Shown here one piece after another: positions 41,583 to 53,863 of a DNA stretch of 64,000 bases. A program made the translations under genes and the position numbers. Numbering within the stretch: the stretch's first letter is position 1; each line of letters begins with the position of its first letter. The notes beneath the pieces were generated by a model. The model was given only the letters and a program-made list of their open reading frames with translations, was not told the DNA's origin and ran no database searches. The DNA is from Thermococcus sp. AM4 (GTDB lineage Archaea; Methanobacteriota_B; Thermococci; Thermococcales; Thermococcaceae). The stretch covers positions 1,550,001 to 1,614,000 of the forward strand of contig NC_016051.1 of NCBI RefSeq assembly GCF_000151205.2, given 5' to 3'.

Positions 41583-42053
41583 ATGAAGGTTGAACGTGGT
41601 GATTTTGTTCTGTTCAATTACATCGGCAGATACGAGAACGGTGAGGTCTTCGACACATCCTACGAGGACGTTGCCAAGGAGCAGGGAATCTTCGTCGAGG
41701 ACAGGGAGTACGCGCCGATAGGCGTTACCATCGGAGCCGGCGAGATAATTCCCGGCATAGAGGAGGCCCTCATCGGCATGGAGCCCGGGGAGAGGAAAGA
41801 GGTTATCGTGCCCCCGGAGAAGGGCTACGGCATGCCCAGGGAGGATCTGATCGTGCCCGTTCCCATCGAGCAGTTCACCTCCGCCGGTCTCGAGCCGGTT
41901 GAGGGGATGTACGTTATGACCGACGCGGGGATAGCCAAGATACTGAAGGTTGAGGAGAAGACGGTTAAACTCGACTTCAACCACCCCCTCGCGGGGAAAA
42001 CCGCGATCTTCGAGATAGAGGTCGTTGAAATAAAGAAGGCCGGCGAGGCCTGA
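41583..42053 (+). CDS. FKBP-type peptidyl-prolyl isomerase (17-18 kDa archaeal type)
   Basis: 156 aa. Speeds cis/trans isomerisation of proline and acts as a folding helper in the cytoplasm. FKBP core motifs VERGDFVLFNYIGRYENGEVFDTSYEDV, IGAGEIIPGIEEALIGMEPGERKEVIVPPEKGYG and FNHPLAGKTAIFEIEVVEI are clear. About 50 residues (after EKGYGM: PREDLIVPVPIEQFTSAGLEPVEGMYVMTDAGIAKI) form the insert-in-flap domain, giving the length of Thermococcus FKBP18. ATG at 41583 is chosen; the TTG at 41568 has no binding site. Confidence 0.95.
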   Translation: MKVERGDFVLFNYIGRYENGEVFDTSYEDVAKEQGIFVEDREYAPIGVTIGAGEIIPGIEEALIGMEPGERKEVIVPPEKGYGMPREDLIVPVPIEQFTSAGLEPVEGMYVMTDAGIAKILKVEEKTVKLDFNHPLAGKTAIFEIEVVEIKKAGEA

Positions 42054-42062
42054 TCTCCTTTT

Positions 42063-42974
42063 TCAAAAGCTCAGGTTCACGTACTTCATTCCCTGGAAGA
42101 CGAGTGCCCCCATTATGGCTAGCATTATGCCGTACTTTATCCCGGCCGAGAACTTGCCCTCTCTGATGACGCCTATTCCAAGCCCCGACACTATAGCCTG
42201 GATTATGACGAAACCGAGCAGTATGTTCAGGACCGTTGGGATCTGGGCCTGGGCCGGTCCCTGGACCATTATTCCCATGAGCTTTCCAACCGTTCCGATG
42301 ATGGCCGGTCCAACGAAGCCGCTGGTGATGATGAAGAACATCATCTGCATTCCCGTTGAGGCCTTTCTCTCCTGCTTTATCCTGAGGATCTCGCGAACGT
42401 CGTTGGCGACGTAGACGAGGACGTCGCTCATAGGAGCGCCTCTCTCAAGGGCCTCGATGATGATCATGAGGGATCTGTATATCACCGGTGACTTCCTGTT
42501 CCTCAGGGCCATTACCCTCAAGGCCTCGACCGTTGAGCGGCCCTTCCTGATCTCACCAACGACCCTCTTGAACTCCTCTGTTAATGCCCCGAACTTTGCA
42601 GTCGTCAGGTCCTCAAGCGCCTCGGAGAACGATATACCAGCCCTCAGAGAGCTGGCCAGATAGAAGAACGCGTCCGGGAGGTTCTTCTCCATCTCCTCAA
42701 GTCTCTTGGAGATCCTCCAGTACGGGTAGGCGAAGGCCATGCCAACGAAAACCGCCACGAGCGTTGCGACGGCGTAGAGTGCATTCGACAGTATCAGGAC
42801 GACGACCGCGAAGATAACGGAGAGGAGGATCGAGATTATCAGGTACTCTATCGCCAGGAACTCTATTCCAGCCGAGTAGATGAATAGCTCGTAGCGTTTT
42901 ACCCACTTCGCCGGCAGGATTCTCTCGAGGATCCTCGTGAGCAGGACTGCAATTCCACCGGATTCCCTCGGCAT
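42063..42974 (-). CDS. TadC/FlaJ-type secretion membrane protein (second copy in operon)
   Basis: 303 aa. A T2SSF-domain protein that anchors a type II/IV secretion ATPase in the membrane. N-terminal cytoplasmic stretch, two helices (FLAIEYLIISILLSVIFAVVVLILSNALYAVATLVAVFVGMAF), the cytoplasmic T2SSF domain (RLEEMEKNLPDAFFYLASSLRAGISFSEALEDLTTAKFGALTEEFKRVVGEIRKGRSTVEALRVMA), then helices near the C-terminus. Last gene of the secretion operon, convergent with the FKBP gene. Confidence 0.87.
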   Translation of the reverse strand: MPRESGGIAVLLTRILERILPAKWVKRYELFIYSAGIEFLAIEYLIISILLSVIFAVVVLILSNALYAVATLVAVFVGMAFAYPYWRISKRLEEMEKNLPDAFFYLASSLRAGISFSEALEDLTTAKFGALTEEFKRVVGEIRKGRSTVEALRVMALRNRKSPVIYRSLMIIIEALERGAPMSDVLVYVANDVREILRIKQERKASTGMQMMFFIITSGFVGPAIIGTVGKLMGIMVQGPAQAQIPTVLNILLGFVIIQAIVSGLGIGVIREGKFSAGIKYGIMLAIMGALVFQGMKYVNLSF

Positions 42975-42979
42975 TCACC

Positions 42980-44056
42980 TCACCTCGGCTCACCGCGCTT
43001 TATCATGGTGACTATTATCAGGGACAGCATCGGGAACGCGAAGAGCAGTATGACCGCCAGTGCCGACGGCGAAAGCGCCAGGTTCCCTCCTCCGCCCTGG
43101 GCGCTGAAGGCGGAACCTGCCAGTATTGCCACTATGAACATCGTTGGCATGACTATTGTCATGAACATGTATATGAAGGCTATACCGTTCACCTTCTGCA
43201 CGTATTCGACCAGCTTCATCCTGTACTCGAAGGCGAAATCTTCCGCCATTTTGTAGAGTATCTCCGCGAGGTTTCCACCGAACTTTATTGCCCTGAGGAT
43301 CTGCTTCACGACCCTGCTCACGCTCTCCGAACCCATCTTCTCCTCGAACCTCTCGAGTGCCTCTTCGAACGATGCACCCGCGCGCATGTCCCTCACTATG
43401 AGCTCGAACTCCTCGGAGGCAACGCCATAATCGGCCTTGGCGACAGAGACGAGTGCCTCAGCTATACCGACTCCCGCGCTCAGGAGGGACGCTATGTGCC
43501 TGAGAACGTAGGGCAGTGCCTTCTCGACCTCCGCTACTCTCCTCCTCCACACTATTCTGGGGTAGTTCCTCATGTAGAGGAAGCCGCCTATGAATCCGAG
43601 CAGTCCGAGCATCATCGACGTGAAAAAGTCCATCTCAAGCAGCAGGCCGAAGGCAAAGGCGAACGCACCCAGGAAAATGGAAGTTACGATCATCAGGGCC
43701 ACGTACTTCTCCTTTGACATCCTGATGTTTGCGCGGTATAGATCGTAGTCGAGGCCCTTTATCGACTTCGTCAGCGACTCGACAGGCCCCTTGAACCTCT
43801 TGAGGAAGGCCTCTGCTAACCTCTCCCCGAAGGAGGTCGTTATCTCCTTTCTCCTCCACTCAAGGATCTCTTCGAGTTCCCTCTCCCTTTCGCTTTCCTT
43901 GCTCTCCTCCGTTTCCTTCTGGATCTCTTTGAGCGCTCTGAGTCTCTCCTGGAGGCTTTTCCGGCGGGGGAGCTTTCTAACCGGCTTCTCCGTGACCTCG
44001 AGCGTCGTGCCGCCGAGCTTTTCAAGGAAATTGAGGAATGCCTCGATGACTCCCAT
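42980..44056 (-). CDS. TadB/FlaJ-type secretion membrane protein (first copy in operon)
   Basis: 358 aa. A long charged N-terminal coil (LQERLRALKEIQKETEESKESERERELEEILEWRRKEITTSF), helices at about residues 120-165, a T2SSF domain (RVAEVEKALPYVLRHIASLLSAGVGIAEALVSVAKADYGVASEEFELIVRDMRAGASFEEALERFEEKMG) and C-terminal helices. Paired with the next gene, it forms a TadB/TadC-like membrane platform for the KlbA-type ATPase encoded directly upstream. Confidence 0.87.
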   Translation of the reverse strand: MGVIEAFLNFLEKLGGTTLEVTEKPVRKLPRRKSLQERLRALKEIQKETEESKESERERELEEILEWRRKEITTSFGERLAEAFLKRFKGPVESLTKSIKGLDYDLYRANIRMSKEKYVALMIVTSIFLGAFAFAFGLLLEMDFFTSMMLGLLGFIGGFLYMRNYPRIVWRRRVAEVEKALPYVLRHIASLLSAGVGIAEALVSVAKADYGVASEEFELIVRDMRAGASFEEALERFEEKMGSESVSRVVKQILRAIKFGGNLAEILYKMAEDFAFEYRMKLVEYVQKVNGIAFIYMFMTIVMPTMFIVAILAGSAFSAQGGGGNLALSPSALAVILLFAFPMLSLIIVTMIKRGEPR

Positions 44057-44065
44057 ACGAACACC

Positions 44066-47000
44066 TCACGCTATGTTCCTGATCTGCTCCTGTATCTGGG
44101 CCGAGCTATCCCTCTCGATCTTCTCTATGAGGGCGTCTTCATCGATGTAGAACATCTTGATGTAGTGGCCGACCTCTTCTATGCTCCTGATGCCCTTCTC
44201 CATCATCCACTCGAGGATTATCTTCCTCTTCTCCCTCTCCATCTCCAGCTCGCTTATGCTCATTCCCGTGTGCCTCGCGAGTTCGTTTATGACCCTGCTC
44301 GGAACTTCCGTTGGCTGGAGCTCGTCCTTTGCCGGATCGTACTTGTAGAGCTTGTTGAGCTGTATGCTCTCGCCCTCGATTCCCGAGATTTCCGCTATCT
44401 CCGTGACCCTCCTGACGGTTCCCTTCTTCCTGCTGTTGAACCTGACCTGCATCAGGATTATGTCGAGGGCAGGGATCATTATCCTTGGAACGTTCATCGG
44501 CGGGCTTTCAAGCCTCACTATCGTCTCACGGGCGCTGTTGGAGTGTATGGTGCCCATACAGTTCGACACAAGGATCCCGTTGGCGACGTAGTTGTGGTCC
44601 TCCTCAACGGTCAGGTCGTAGAGGTACTCTATGCCCAGCTCCTCCGGCTCGACCTCCTCGACGCTAACGACCTCGTCCCAGTAGACGTCTCCCTCCGCTA
44701 TTAGCTCAAGCCTCTTCGCCTGAACCCATGCTTCTTTATCTCTGAGATCGCTCGCAACCTGTTGGAGGGCGAGCGCTATGCCCCTGAGCGCGGAGCGCCT
44801 GATTTCCTTCATCCTTCCCTTCTCAACGTGCCTTATGAGGCTCTCCGATACCTTCTCGCCGGCATAGCTTGAGGCGAGCCTCGAAAGCTCCGAAACCGTG
44901 AGGTTGAGCCTTCTCCTGAGGGGTTCGAGCATCGCCGGCGAAATCGGTACGCGGTCGGCCCTCTTTCCACGATAGGAGCGGTACTTTCTGATGAGCTCCT
45001 CAAGCTTCTCCCTCTTCCGCGAGTGCCTGAGCGGTATCGAGCGGTGGAATCTAATTAAGTCCTCAACACCCCTCACCGTGACCCTGAATATCACGCCCTC
45101 CTTGTAACCCCTGTTCTTCACGCGGGAGACGGTGCTTATTATTCCAAGCCTCTGGAGGGCATACCAGACCTTCCTCGCGAGGTTCTCGCTCCTCGTCGTT
45201 AGGATAACAGCAGGGCCGTTTTCGTCTATGTAGGCATCGGCATCGAAGAGGCCGGCTATGAAGTGCCTCAATAGATCATCGTTCGAGAGAACCAGATCTG
45301 GAACGTCGAGGCTCTCCTTGCGCCCTTTGGGTATTCCGAAGGCCCTGTGGAGGAACTCGGCGAAGGGCCTTGAGCCGTAGGTTACCACCGTGTAGGCAGA
45401 TTCGCGCTTTACCTGCGGCTCGCTCTCGGGAAGGAACTCCGAGATTGCAGAGGTGAATGCCTTCATGTAGGATTCGTCGTCGAAAGTGGCCGAGATGTAG
45501 TAGCCGTTTGATGAAATGTAACCGTCTCCAAGGAGGACTCCAACGGCGTAGGAAAGGCTCTCATTCACCTCGCGGACGAGCTTCACGGGTTTCGAGTTGA
45601 TTGAGAGTAGATACTGTGCCATCTCGGGAGGAATGCCGTCGTTCGGAACCTTTACGAGGCCGTTTCCGTTGGGGACGAGGTAGTAGTCGCTTATCCCCGC
45701 GTAAACCTCGGGGTTGATGATTGCCCTCCTCTGGGGCGGCCTTGGGGGCTTCCTCATCACGGCCACTCTGTCACCGGGCTTGAGTTTCTCCGCTTCCTTC
45801 CTCACCACGTCGCCGTCGGAGAACACGAAGAACGGGTGGGTCTTTGTGAGTATCACCTCGTTGCCCGTCCTCGTCCTCACGCGGATGAGCTTCTCTCCCT
45901 CTCTGACCTTCCTTCTCCAGACCCTCGAAACGACGTGCTTTCCTGCCTTGAGGTCCGGGCCAACGCTCACGACCTCGAACCTGTCTTCCTCATCGAGAAC
46001 CACGTACTCCAGATCCCTGTAGGTTTCAATTCTGTCGGAGTATTTCCTAAATAGCTCCTCGAGCAGGTCGCCGATGAGAACGAAGCGGCCGTCCGAGAGC
46101 TGGATGACCGAGAAGTCGTAGAGGGCGCCATTATGACCCGTGTTCATGGCTGTGAACATCGTCCTGGCCTCTGGGCCACGGACCTCACCGACGATGATTC
46201 TATCGGGACGCATACGGAGGGTGTTCTTGACGAGGTCGTCCATCGTGACCTCTCCCTTGCCCTCGATGTTCGGCGGCCTGGTTTCGAGCCTGACCCAGTG
46301 CTCGACGGGCAGCTGAAGCTCGGCCGTGTCCTCGATGCTGATAACGCGCTCGCTGGGCGGGATGAACATCGCCAGTGCGTTCAGGGTAGTCGTCTTACCG
46401 GAACCGGTTCCACCGGCCACGAGTATGTTGGCCGGCTTCACCCCCAACCCATCAACGAGGAGCCACAGGAAGGCTGCAACGTCGCTGTTCATGGTTCCAT
46501 ACTTTATGAGGTCGATTATCGTTAGCGGGTCCTTCTTGAACTTACGGATAGTTATCGTCGGACCGTCGAGGCTTATAGGAGGTATCGTGGCGTTAACACG
46601 GCTTCCATCGGGGAGACGGGCGTCCAAAAGCGGGTTCTGCTGGTCTATCCTCCTGCCCACTTCCCTGGCTATCCTCTCGATGATGTTGAGTATGTCCCTC
46701 TCCTCCTTGAACACTATGTTGGTTTTGCACATGTAGAAACGCCTGTGCCACACGTAGACCGGCTTGTTGGTTCCGATGACCATGATCTCCTCAAGGTTGT
46801 CGTCCCTCACGAGGGGATCGAGAAGGCCGTAGCCGAGCATGCTCTGCACTATGAGCTCCGCCAGAACCTCTATTCTTCCCTCGGAGAAGTTTGGGGCCGC
46901 CTCTTTGAGCATTCTCTTGACTTCCCTGAGGAATATCTTCCTCCTCTCCTCGTAGTTCGGGATCAGAGTGGGATCGATCTGGATCTCCGTTATCGCCCGC

Positions 47001-47650
47001 TCTCTGACCTGTTTCAGGAGGTTCTCTTCATCCTTCGAGAGCTTTGGTAGTCTTATCTCGTATATCGGCACGGGCTCTCCCTTGACTTTCAATATTCTGA
47101 CGTTTCCGTACGCGTCCAGAACTTTTGCCCTGCCCCCGTAGGACAGCTCTTCCGTTTTGGTTTCTCCTATTATGCTCTGAAGCCCGAGGGAGGGCTTTGG
47201 CTTGGGGAGAGGCAGTGGCAGGGGCTGTGACCTGGCCGGGGCCTTGGGTTTGCTTGGGGCCGTCCCCGTGCTTCCTCCGAGGATCTGGCCGAGGAGATCA
47301 ACTCCGGTGGGCGTTTCGGGCTTTTTCTGCCTCTCGCTTGGCTTCTCCTTTCCCTCCTTTCCCCCGAGGATTGCGCTCAGCGATGGAGCCGGTGATTCTT
47401 CCTTGGGCTTCTCCGCTGACTTGAGGATCTCTTCAAGGGGATTGCCCGCTGGAACCGGGGGTTTTTTTGGTTCTTCCTTCTTTGAGCCGCCAAGGATTTC
47501 CTCGAGCGGGGAGCCCTCTGAGATGAAAGGTAATGGGGGCTTCTTCTCCTCCTTCTTCTCACCCAGTACGTTTGCGAGGGGATCGCTCTTGCCCCCGAGT
47601 ATCTCATCTATCCATGAACCGGAGAGCTCCTTCTTCTTTTTCTTTTCCAC
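44066..47650 (-). CDS. Type II/IV secretion ATPase (KlbA/TadA-like), intein-containing
   Basis: A secretion motor of the VirB11/TadA/GspE family. Precursor 1194 aa with a 522-aa intein; spliced product 672 aa. Walker [13 protein letters not shown] (about residues 413-421), Walker B-region [15 protein letters not shown], and the conserved [19 protein letters not shown] and [13 protein letters not shown]. The first 140 residues are low-complexity, rich in K, P and E, with a repeated ILGG-type motif. Start at GTG 47650 is chosen (GGTGAG with six bases spacing); a TTG at 47683 would overlap the neighbour and lacks a ribosome binding site. The intein position, just before CMGTIHSN, is that of the Methanocaldococcus and Pyrococcus KlbA inteins. 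Confidence 0.93.
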   Translation of the reverse strand: MEKKKKKELSGSWIDEILGGKSDPLANVLGEKKEEKKPPLPFISEGSPLEEILGGSKKEEPKKPPVPAGNPLEEILKSAEKPKEESPAPSLSAILGGKEGKEKPSERQKKPETPTGVDLLGQILGGSTGTAPSKPKAPARSQPLPLPLPKPKPSLGLQSIIGETKTEELSYGGRAKVLDAYGNVRILKVKGEPVPIYEIRLPKLSKDEENLLKQVRERAITEIQIDPTLIPNYEERRKIFLREVKRMLKEAAPNFSEGRIEVLAELIVQSMLGYGLLDPLVRDDNLEEIMVIGTNKPVYVWHRRFYMCKTNIVFKEERDILNIIERIAREVGRRIDQQNPLLDARLPDGSRVNATIPPISLDGPTITIRKFKKDPLTIIDLIKYGTMNSDVAAFLWLLVDGLGVKPANILVAGGTGSGKTTTLNALAMFIPPSERVISIEDTAELQLPVEHWVRLETRPPNIEGKGEVTMDDLVKNTLRMRPDRIIVGEVRGPEARTMFTAMNTGHNGALYDFSVIQLSDGRFVLIGDLLEELFRKYSDRIETYRDLEYVVLDEEDRFEVVSVGPDLKAGKHVVSRVWRRKVREGEKLIRVRTRTGNEVILTKTHPFFVFSDGDVVRKEAEKLKPGDRVAVMRKPPRPPQRRAIINPEVYAGISDYYLVPNGNGLVKVPNDGIPPEMAQYLLSINSKPVKLVREVNESLSYAVGVLLGDGYISSNGYYISATFDDESYMKAFTSAISEFLPESEPQVKRESAYTVVTYGSRPFAEFLHRAFGIPKGRKESLDVPDLVLSNDDLLRHFIAGLFDADAYIDENGPAVILTTRSENLARKVWYALQRLGIISTVSRVKNRGYKEGVIFRVTVRGVEDLIRFHRSIPLRHSRKREKLEELIRKYRSYRGKRADRVPISPAMLEPLRRRLNLTVSELSRLASSYAGEKVSESLIRHVEKGRMKEIRRSALRGIALALQQVASDLRDKEAWVQAKRLELIAEGDVYWDEVVSVEEVEPEELGIEYLYDLTVEEDHNYVANGILVSNCMGTIHSNSARETIVRLESPPMNVPRIMIPALDIILMQVRFNSRKKGTVRRVTEIAEISGIEGESIQLNKLYKYDPAKDELQPTEVPSRVINELARHTGMSISELEMEREKRKIILEWMMEKGIRSIEEVGHYIKMFYIDEDALIEKIERDSSAQIQEQIRNIA
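44561..46126 (-). mobile_element. KlbA-type intein with alanine at position 1
   Basis: 522 residues (509-1030 of the precursor). It begins NTGHNG / [13 protein letters not shown] with Ala instead of Cys or Ser, and ends [12 protein letters not shown] before the +1 Cys. This Ala1 form is the known property of KlbA inteins, which splice by direct attack of Cys+1 on the first peptide bond. The penultimate residue is Ser rather than His. Two endonuclease motifs are present, [13 protein letters not shown] and [14 protein letters not shown], so a LAGLIDADG-type homing endonuclease is likely intact. The tail contains the splicing block [16 protein letters not shown]. Confidence 0.92.
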
Positions 47651-47657
47651 CACACTC

Positions 47658-48689
47658 TCACCCACGGTAATTATTCCATTCAACGCGGTAGCTTATTTCA
47701 AGGGTGTTCACGTCTTTACCCATGTACACGACCCATATCGGGAAGTCGAGGGGCTTGACGGCCGGTGCGTGGATCTCGGGCTTTTTGATCTTCGTTCCCG
47801 AGATGAGGCTGTCGGTGAGCTTGAAGAGCCCGTTGGAGGAGTTTCTGGGTTTATTCTGGGGGGTCTTGGGCGTGGTGAATCCCCTGTATCCGAGTATGAA
47901 GTTCAGGTAGTCGCTGTATTTCATGGAGTACGGGGGCTGGTAATCGGTCATCGTCGCGTTGTGGAATATCACCGGCTGGGACACCGCGAAGAACAGCGGG
48001 AACTCGACGTTCGATGTACTGTTGTCGTCAGTGCTGTCCGGGACGTCGGTGAGCTTGAATTTAACGATTCCCTCGTATTTGAGCATCTTGATGTAGCCGT
48101 CCATCGAGGGCAGAACCTCGTTGAACCTTATGACCAGCGGGTAGTTCAGGAGCTGGGGGTAAGCCACTCCGCAGATCGGATAGTTGAGGTTCTCGTAGGT
48201 GTGGATCTTTCCACCCGTGAAGGTTCCGTTCTCATAGTTCAGGATGTACAGTCCCACGTCTGTCGGGCAGGAGTCCTTGTAGTCCTTGAGCTTGATGTAG
48301 TATTTGTGGGCCTCCGTGATCGAGAACTGGACCTTAACTGTTTCGTAGGGGTAGATCCAGAACCCGACGCGGTAGTTGAGGGTGTTGTTGAGCGTCTCCG
48401 GGGAGAGCTGGTACACCATCTCCCCCCTCGTCTCGTTGAAGGTCCCGACGAGCCATTCCCCGTTGTTCTGTCTGTAAACTTTGAAGTCGTACAGGGGGTT
48501 GGCCACTATGAACTTGGGATAGGGGGCCAGATTGATGAGCGTGACGTTTACGTACATTATCAGCTGCCCGCTCAGGCCGATGTTGTTGTAGTTCTCCCCC
48601 GGAAGGTTGTAGGTTTCACTCTCGGCGAGCGCGGGAAGGGACAAGAACAACAATGAAAGGGCCAGGAGGGGAAGGAGCTTGGCTTTCAT
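47658..48689 (-). CDS. Exported protein of the secretion operon
   Basis: 343 aa. Signal peptide [25 protein letters not shown] with a likely cut after ALA. The remainder is beta-rich, with many Asn and Tyr ([69 protein letters not shown]) and ends in [23 protein letters not shown]. No family recognised. The ATG at 48689 follows GGGGTGGGATCG. It lies between the DUF515 gene and the ATPase, so it may be an outside component of the same secretion or pilus-like machine. Confidence 0.75.
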   Translation of the reverse strand: MKAKLLPLLALSLLFLSLPALAESETYNLPGENYNNIGLSGQLIMYVNVTLINLAPYPKFIVANPLYDFKVYRQNNGEWLVGTFNETRGEMVYQLSPETLNNTLNYRVGFWIYPYETVKVQFSITEAHKYYIKLKDYKDSCPTDVGLYILNYENGTFTGGKIHTYENLNYPICGVAYPQLLNYPLVIRFNEVLPSMDGYIKMLKYEGIVKFKLTDVPDSTDDNSTSNVEFPLFFAVSQPVIFHNATMTDYQPPYSMKYSDYLNFILGYRGFTTPKTPQNKPRNSSNGLFKLTDSLISGTKIKKPEIHAPAVKPLDFPIWVVYMGKDVNTLEISYRVEWNNYRG

Positions 48690-48702
48690 CGATCCCACCC
48701 CG

Positions 48703-50148
48703 TCAGCTCTTCTCGACGAGCTCGCCGATGTACACCGTGTTGATGTGGCTGAGCACGTCCGGAACGTAAACCGAGGGCACCTCGACGATCACGAGGAACG
48801 GAACTCCGTTCGGCACGTTCTGGAGCTGGAGCCTCTTCTCGAGGGCGAGTAAGTTGTCCCCGTAGTTTTCAAGCTGCTTGATGGCCTCCTCCGAACCCTG
48901 TATCTTGCCCGAGGAGATCGCCCTCATTATCTCGCCGAGGTTGACCGAGTAGTAGTACGAGGCCGAGGATGACTCGGAGTAGCTCTCGCTCGAGCTGGAG
49001 GAGCTGGAGGAGCTTCCGCCCGTTGAGACCGTTGTGTCGCCGGCGCTCGCGGAGTTCTGGCTGCTTGAGGAACTCTGGCTGTTGGAGTTGGAGTTGCTCG
49101 AGGAGCTGCTTCCCTGCTGCTCGTTCAGGTTTATTATGCCTGCGTCCGCCGGGAGGAGGACGGAATCAACGTAGCCGAGGTCCGCTATCTGAAGGTACTG
49201 CCTGTTGGTGGCGTTCTGGGCGAATATCATTATCTTTGCGCCCGGCTCGATGAATCCCCCAACAACCCTGTCCCTGGTGAGGAGGAGGGCTATCTTAACG
49301 AACTGGACCTCCTTGACGCTGTACTGCATCAGAACGGTGTAATCCTGGATCCCGGAGAGGATGGCCTTCGCCTGTTCCTTGGTGTATATCTTCTTGTGGC
49401 CGTTGAACTCGAGAACCACGTAGTCGCCTTTGATTGAGTCAACCTTGTAGGTGTAGTACTCGCGCCAGAGCTGGAGCAGGTAGGGGGTTGGGTCCGTCGA
49501 GTTGACGACGTCTATTGAGGTGGCGTTGTCGATCCTGGCAAGTAGTTCGTTCTCTATCTGAAGGGCGTGGGCCCTTATCTGGCTCGGCAGCGGCTGGGCA
49601 AGCAGGGGTTCAAACAGGAGTTTTATCTCAGTCTTCTTCTGCTCCTTGGCTTCGTTCAGGCGTTTGAGCTCCTCCTGTCTCTTTTTCTCTTCAAGCTCCG
49701 CTTTGTATTTGTTGTAGACCTGGAGGTAGGCGCTCTTTATATCGATGGAGTTGAGCTCTTCAACGCTTTTCGCCGCCTCTATCTTCGCTTTGAGCTCTCT
49801 GTACGTGGCCTGCCCGTAGCTGGTCTTCAGTATGTCCCCTTTGAAGTACGAATTCAGTTCGGCCAGCTTCCTCTGCTTTGCGTCTCTCAACTCTTTCGCC
49901 TTCTGACTTGAATACCACGAGTAAGCAGCGAACGAGACTATCAGGATCAGGATTATCAGGATTGAGGCACCGATGAGGATTCTCCTCTTCTTCTCCCTCT
50001 CCCTAATGTTGCTCAGGCGCCTTATCCTGCGGGGAGGTTTTGGTTTTGGGGAGGGCTTTGAAACGGGCGTGGGAGGCGTCTCGGGCTCGGCACTCGCCTT
50101 ACCCAGCTCTCTTAACCTTCTAATCTTGGCTTCTATATCCTCGGCCAC
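48703..50148 (-). CDS. DUF515-like membrane-anchored protein, first gene of the secretion operon
   Basis: 481 aa. The N-terminus is cytoplasmic and Pro/Lys-rich (PETPPTPVSKPSPKPKPPRRIRR), then one helix (ILIGASILIILILIVSFAAYSWY), then a long outside coiled coil (KYKAELEEKKRQEELKRLNEAKEQKKTEIKLLFEPLL), a beta-rich domain (GFIEPGAKIMIFAQNATNRQYLQIADLGYVDSVLLP), a serine-rich tract of about 80 residues (nearly all S, with N, Q, T, G) and a final domain (NGVPFLVIVEVPSVYVPDVLSHINTVYIGELVEKS). I associate it with archaeal DUF515 by memory. GTG at 50148 follows GGTGGTGTTCACA. The coil and stalk suggest a spacer between membrane and cell surface. Confidence 0.72.
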   Translation of the reverse strand: MAEDIEAKIRRLRELGKASAEPETPPTPVSKPSPKPKPPRRIRRLSNIREREKKRRILIGASILIILILIVSFAAYSWYSSQKAKELRDAKQRKLAELNSYFKGDILKTSYGQATYRELKAKIEAAKSVEELNSIDIKSAYLQVYNKYKAELEEKKRQEELKRLNEAKEQKKTEIKLLFEPLLAQPLPSQIRAHALQIENELLARIDNATSIDVVNSTDPTPYLLQLWREYYTYKVDSIKGDYVVLEFNGHKKIYTKEQAKAILSGIQDYTVLMQYSVKEVQFVKIALLLTRDRVVGGFIEPGAKIMIFAQNATNRQYLQIADLGYVDSVLLPADAGIINLNEQQGSSSSSNSNSNSQSSSSSQNSASAGDTTVSTGGSSSSSSSSSESYSESSSASYYYSVNLGEIMRAISSGKIQGSEEAIKQLENYGDNLLALEKRLQLQNVPNGVPFLVIVEVPSVYVPDVLSHINTVYIGELVEKS

Positions 50149-50530
50149 TGTGAACACCACCATAAGGGTTATCGTAATACCCTCTTGTTAAGTCAGTTAG
50201 TTTTTTGAACTCCAAGCTTTATTTAGGTTTCGGTGGGAGGGATGGAGCGATTGGAGGCCCGTGTGGTGGAAATAAGGGGCAGATGTCCCGTGTTTAAGCC
50301 AGGGGACAGGATAGTAATCGAGGGGCCCAAAGTAAAGCTCGACGAGACCGATGCAATCTGCACCCACGCCTTCGCATCACTGCTCCCCTACATCGTGGCC
50401 CTGCGAAAGGGTATTAAACCGAGCGAGCTAGGCCTCGGAAGGGGAGAGAAAGCCTACGTCCAGTGCCTCGACCCGGGACCGCCCTACACGGACGGTGGAA
50501 CTGTAATCTTCGAGATAACGGTGGTTAGAG

Positions 50531-53042
<2,512 letters not shown>

Positions 53043-53087
53043 TCAAACCACCGGAAAAGGTAAGAAGTTGAAATTTAAAAGAGTTTC

Positions 53088-53765
53088 TCAGCACAGAATC
53101 GAATCCTCGCTCAGGACGTCGAACTCGACCCTTCCGATGCCCTCAATCCACGCTTCAATTTTATCCCCGTGCCTCAGCGGGCCGATTCCTGCCGGTGTTC
53201 CGGTCGCGATTATGTCCCCGGGATCGAGCGTCATAACGGAGCTTATGTACTCTATGAGCTCGGGAACCTTGAAGACCATCTCGCCCGTTCTTCCGAGCTG
53301 TCTAAGTTTGCCGTTCACCTTCAGGCCGATTTCGAGGTCGTCTATCTTCAGCTCGCGCTTATCCACGACCCTCGGGCCGACGGGAGCGAAGGTGTCGAAG
53401 CCCTTGGCAATCGTCCAAGGAAGGCCCTTCTCCCTCGCCTCGGCCTGGAGGTCTCTCGCCGTAATGTCAAGCAGAATCGTGTAGCCGAGGACGTAATCCA
53501 TGGCTTTCTCCGCCGGAACTCTCTTCGCGCGCTTCCCGATTATAACCGCCAGCTCGACCTCGTGGTCAACCCTCTTGCTCATTCTGGGAAGGATTATCGG
53601 CTCGCCAGGACCGATGAGCGCACTCGGGGGCTTGAGGAAGAAGACCGGTTTTTTGGGAATGTCGCTCTCCATCTCCCTCGCGTGCTCGGCGTAGTTCTTG
53701 GCGAGGGCTATTATTTTGCTCGGGCGTAGCTCATAGAAGCCGTCCATGTAAGGCAACCTGACCAT
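53088..53765 (-). CDS. Fumarylacetoacetate hydrolase (FAH) family protein
   Basis: 225 aa. FAH fold with metal-binding VDHEVELAVIIGKRAKRVPAEKAMDYVLGYTILLDITARDLQAEAREKGLPWTIAKGFDTFAPVGPRVV, and LIEYISSVMTLDPGDIIATGTPAGIGPL, all hallmarks of the MhpD/HpcE-like family. Members hydrolyse C-C bonds or decarboxylate acyl-pyruvates; the archaeal substrate is uncertain. The ATG at 53765 follows GGTGATGGC; the longer frame upstream covers the divergent gene and is not coding. Confidence 0.9.
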   Translation of the reverse strand: MVRLPYMDGFYELRPSKIIALAKNYAEHAREMESDIPKKPVFFLKPPSALIGPGEPIILPRMSKRVDHEVELAVIIGKRAKRVPAEKAMDYVLGYTILLDITARDLQAEAREKGLPWTIAKGFDTFAPVGPRVVDKRELKIDDLEIGLKVNGKLRQLGRTGEMVFKVPELIEYISSVMTLDPGDIIATGTPAGIGPLRHGDKIEAWIEGIGRVEFDVLSEDSILC

Positions 53766-53863
53766 GCCATCACCGTTCTGAGTTCTAGGGAGGCGAATTA
53801 AACCTTGCCATACGAGGGGCAAAAGTAATAAGGGGGAACGCCGAATGTAGAACGGTGGTGATC

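Noticed and set aside
47202-48656. 484-codon open frame antisense to the secretion ATPase tail and exported protein
   Set aside because: Repetitive Gly/Ser/Phe product mirrors the K/P/E-rich tail; the minus-strand genes have signal peptide, motifs and ribosome binding sites.
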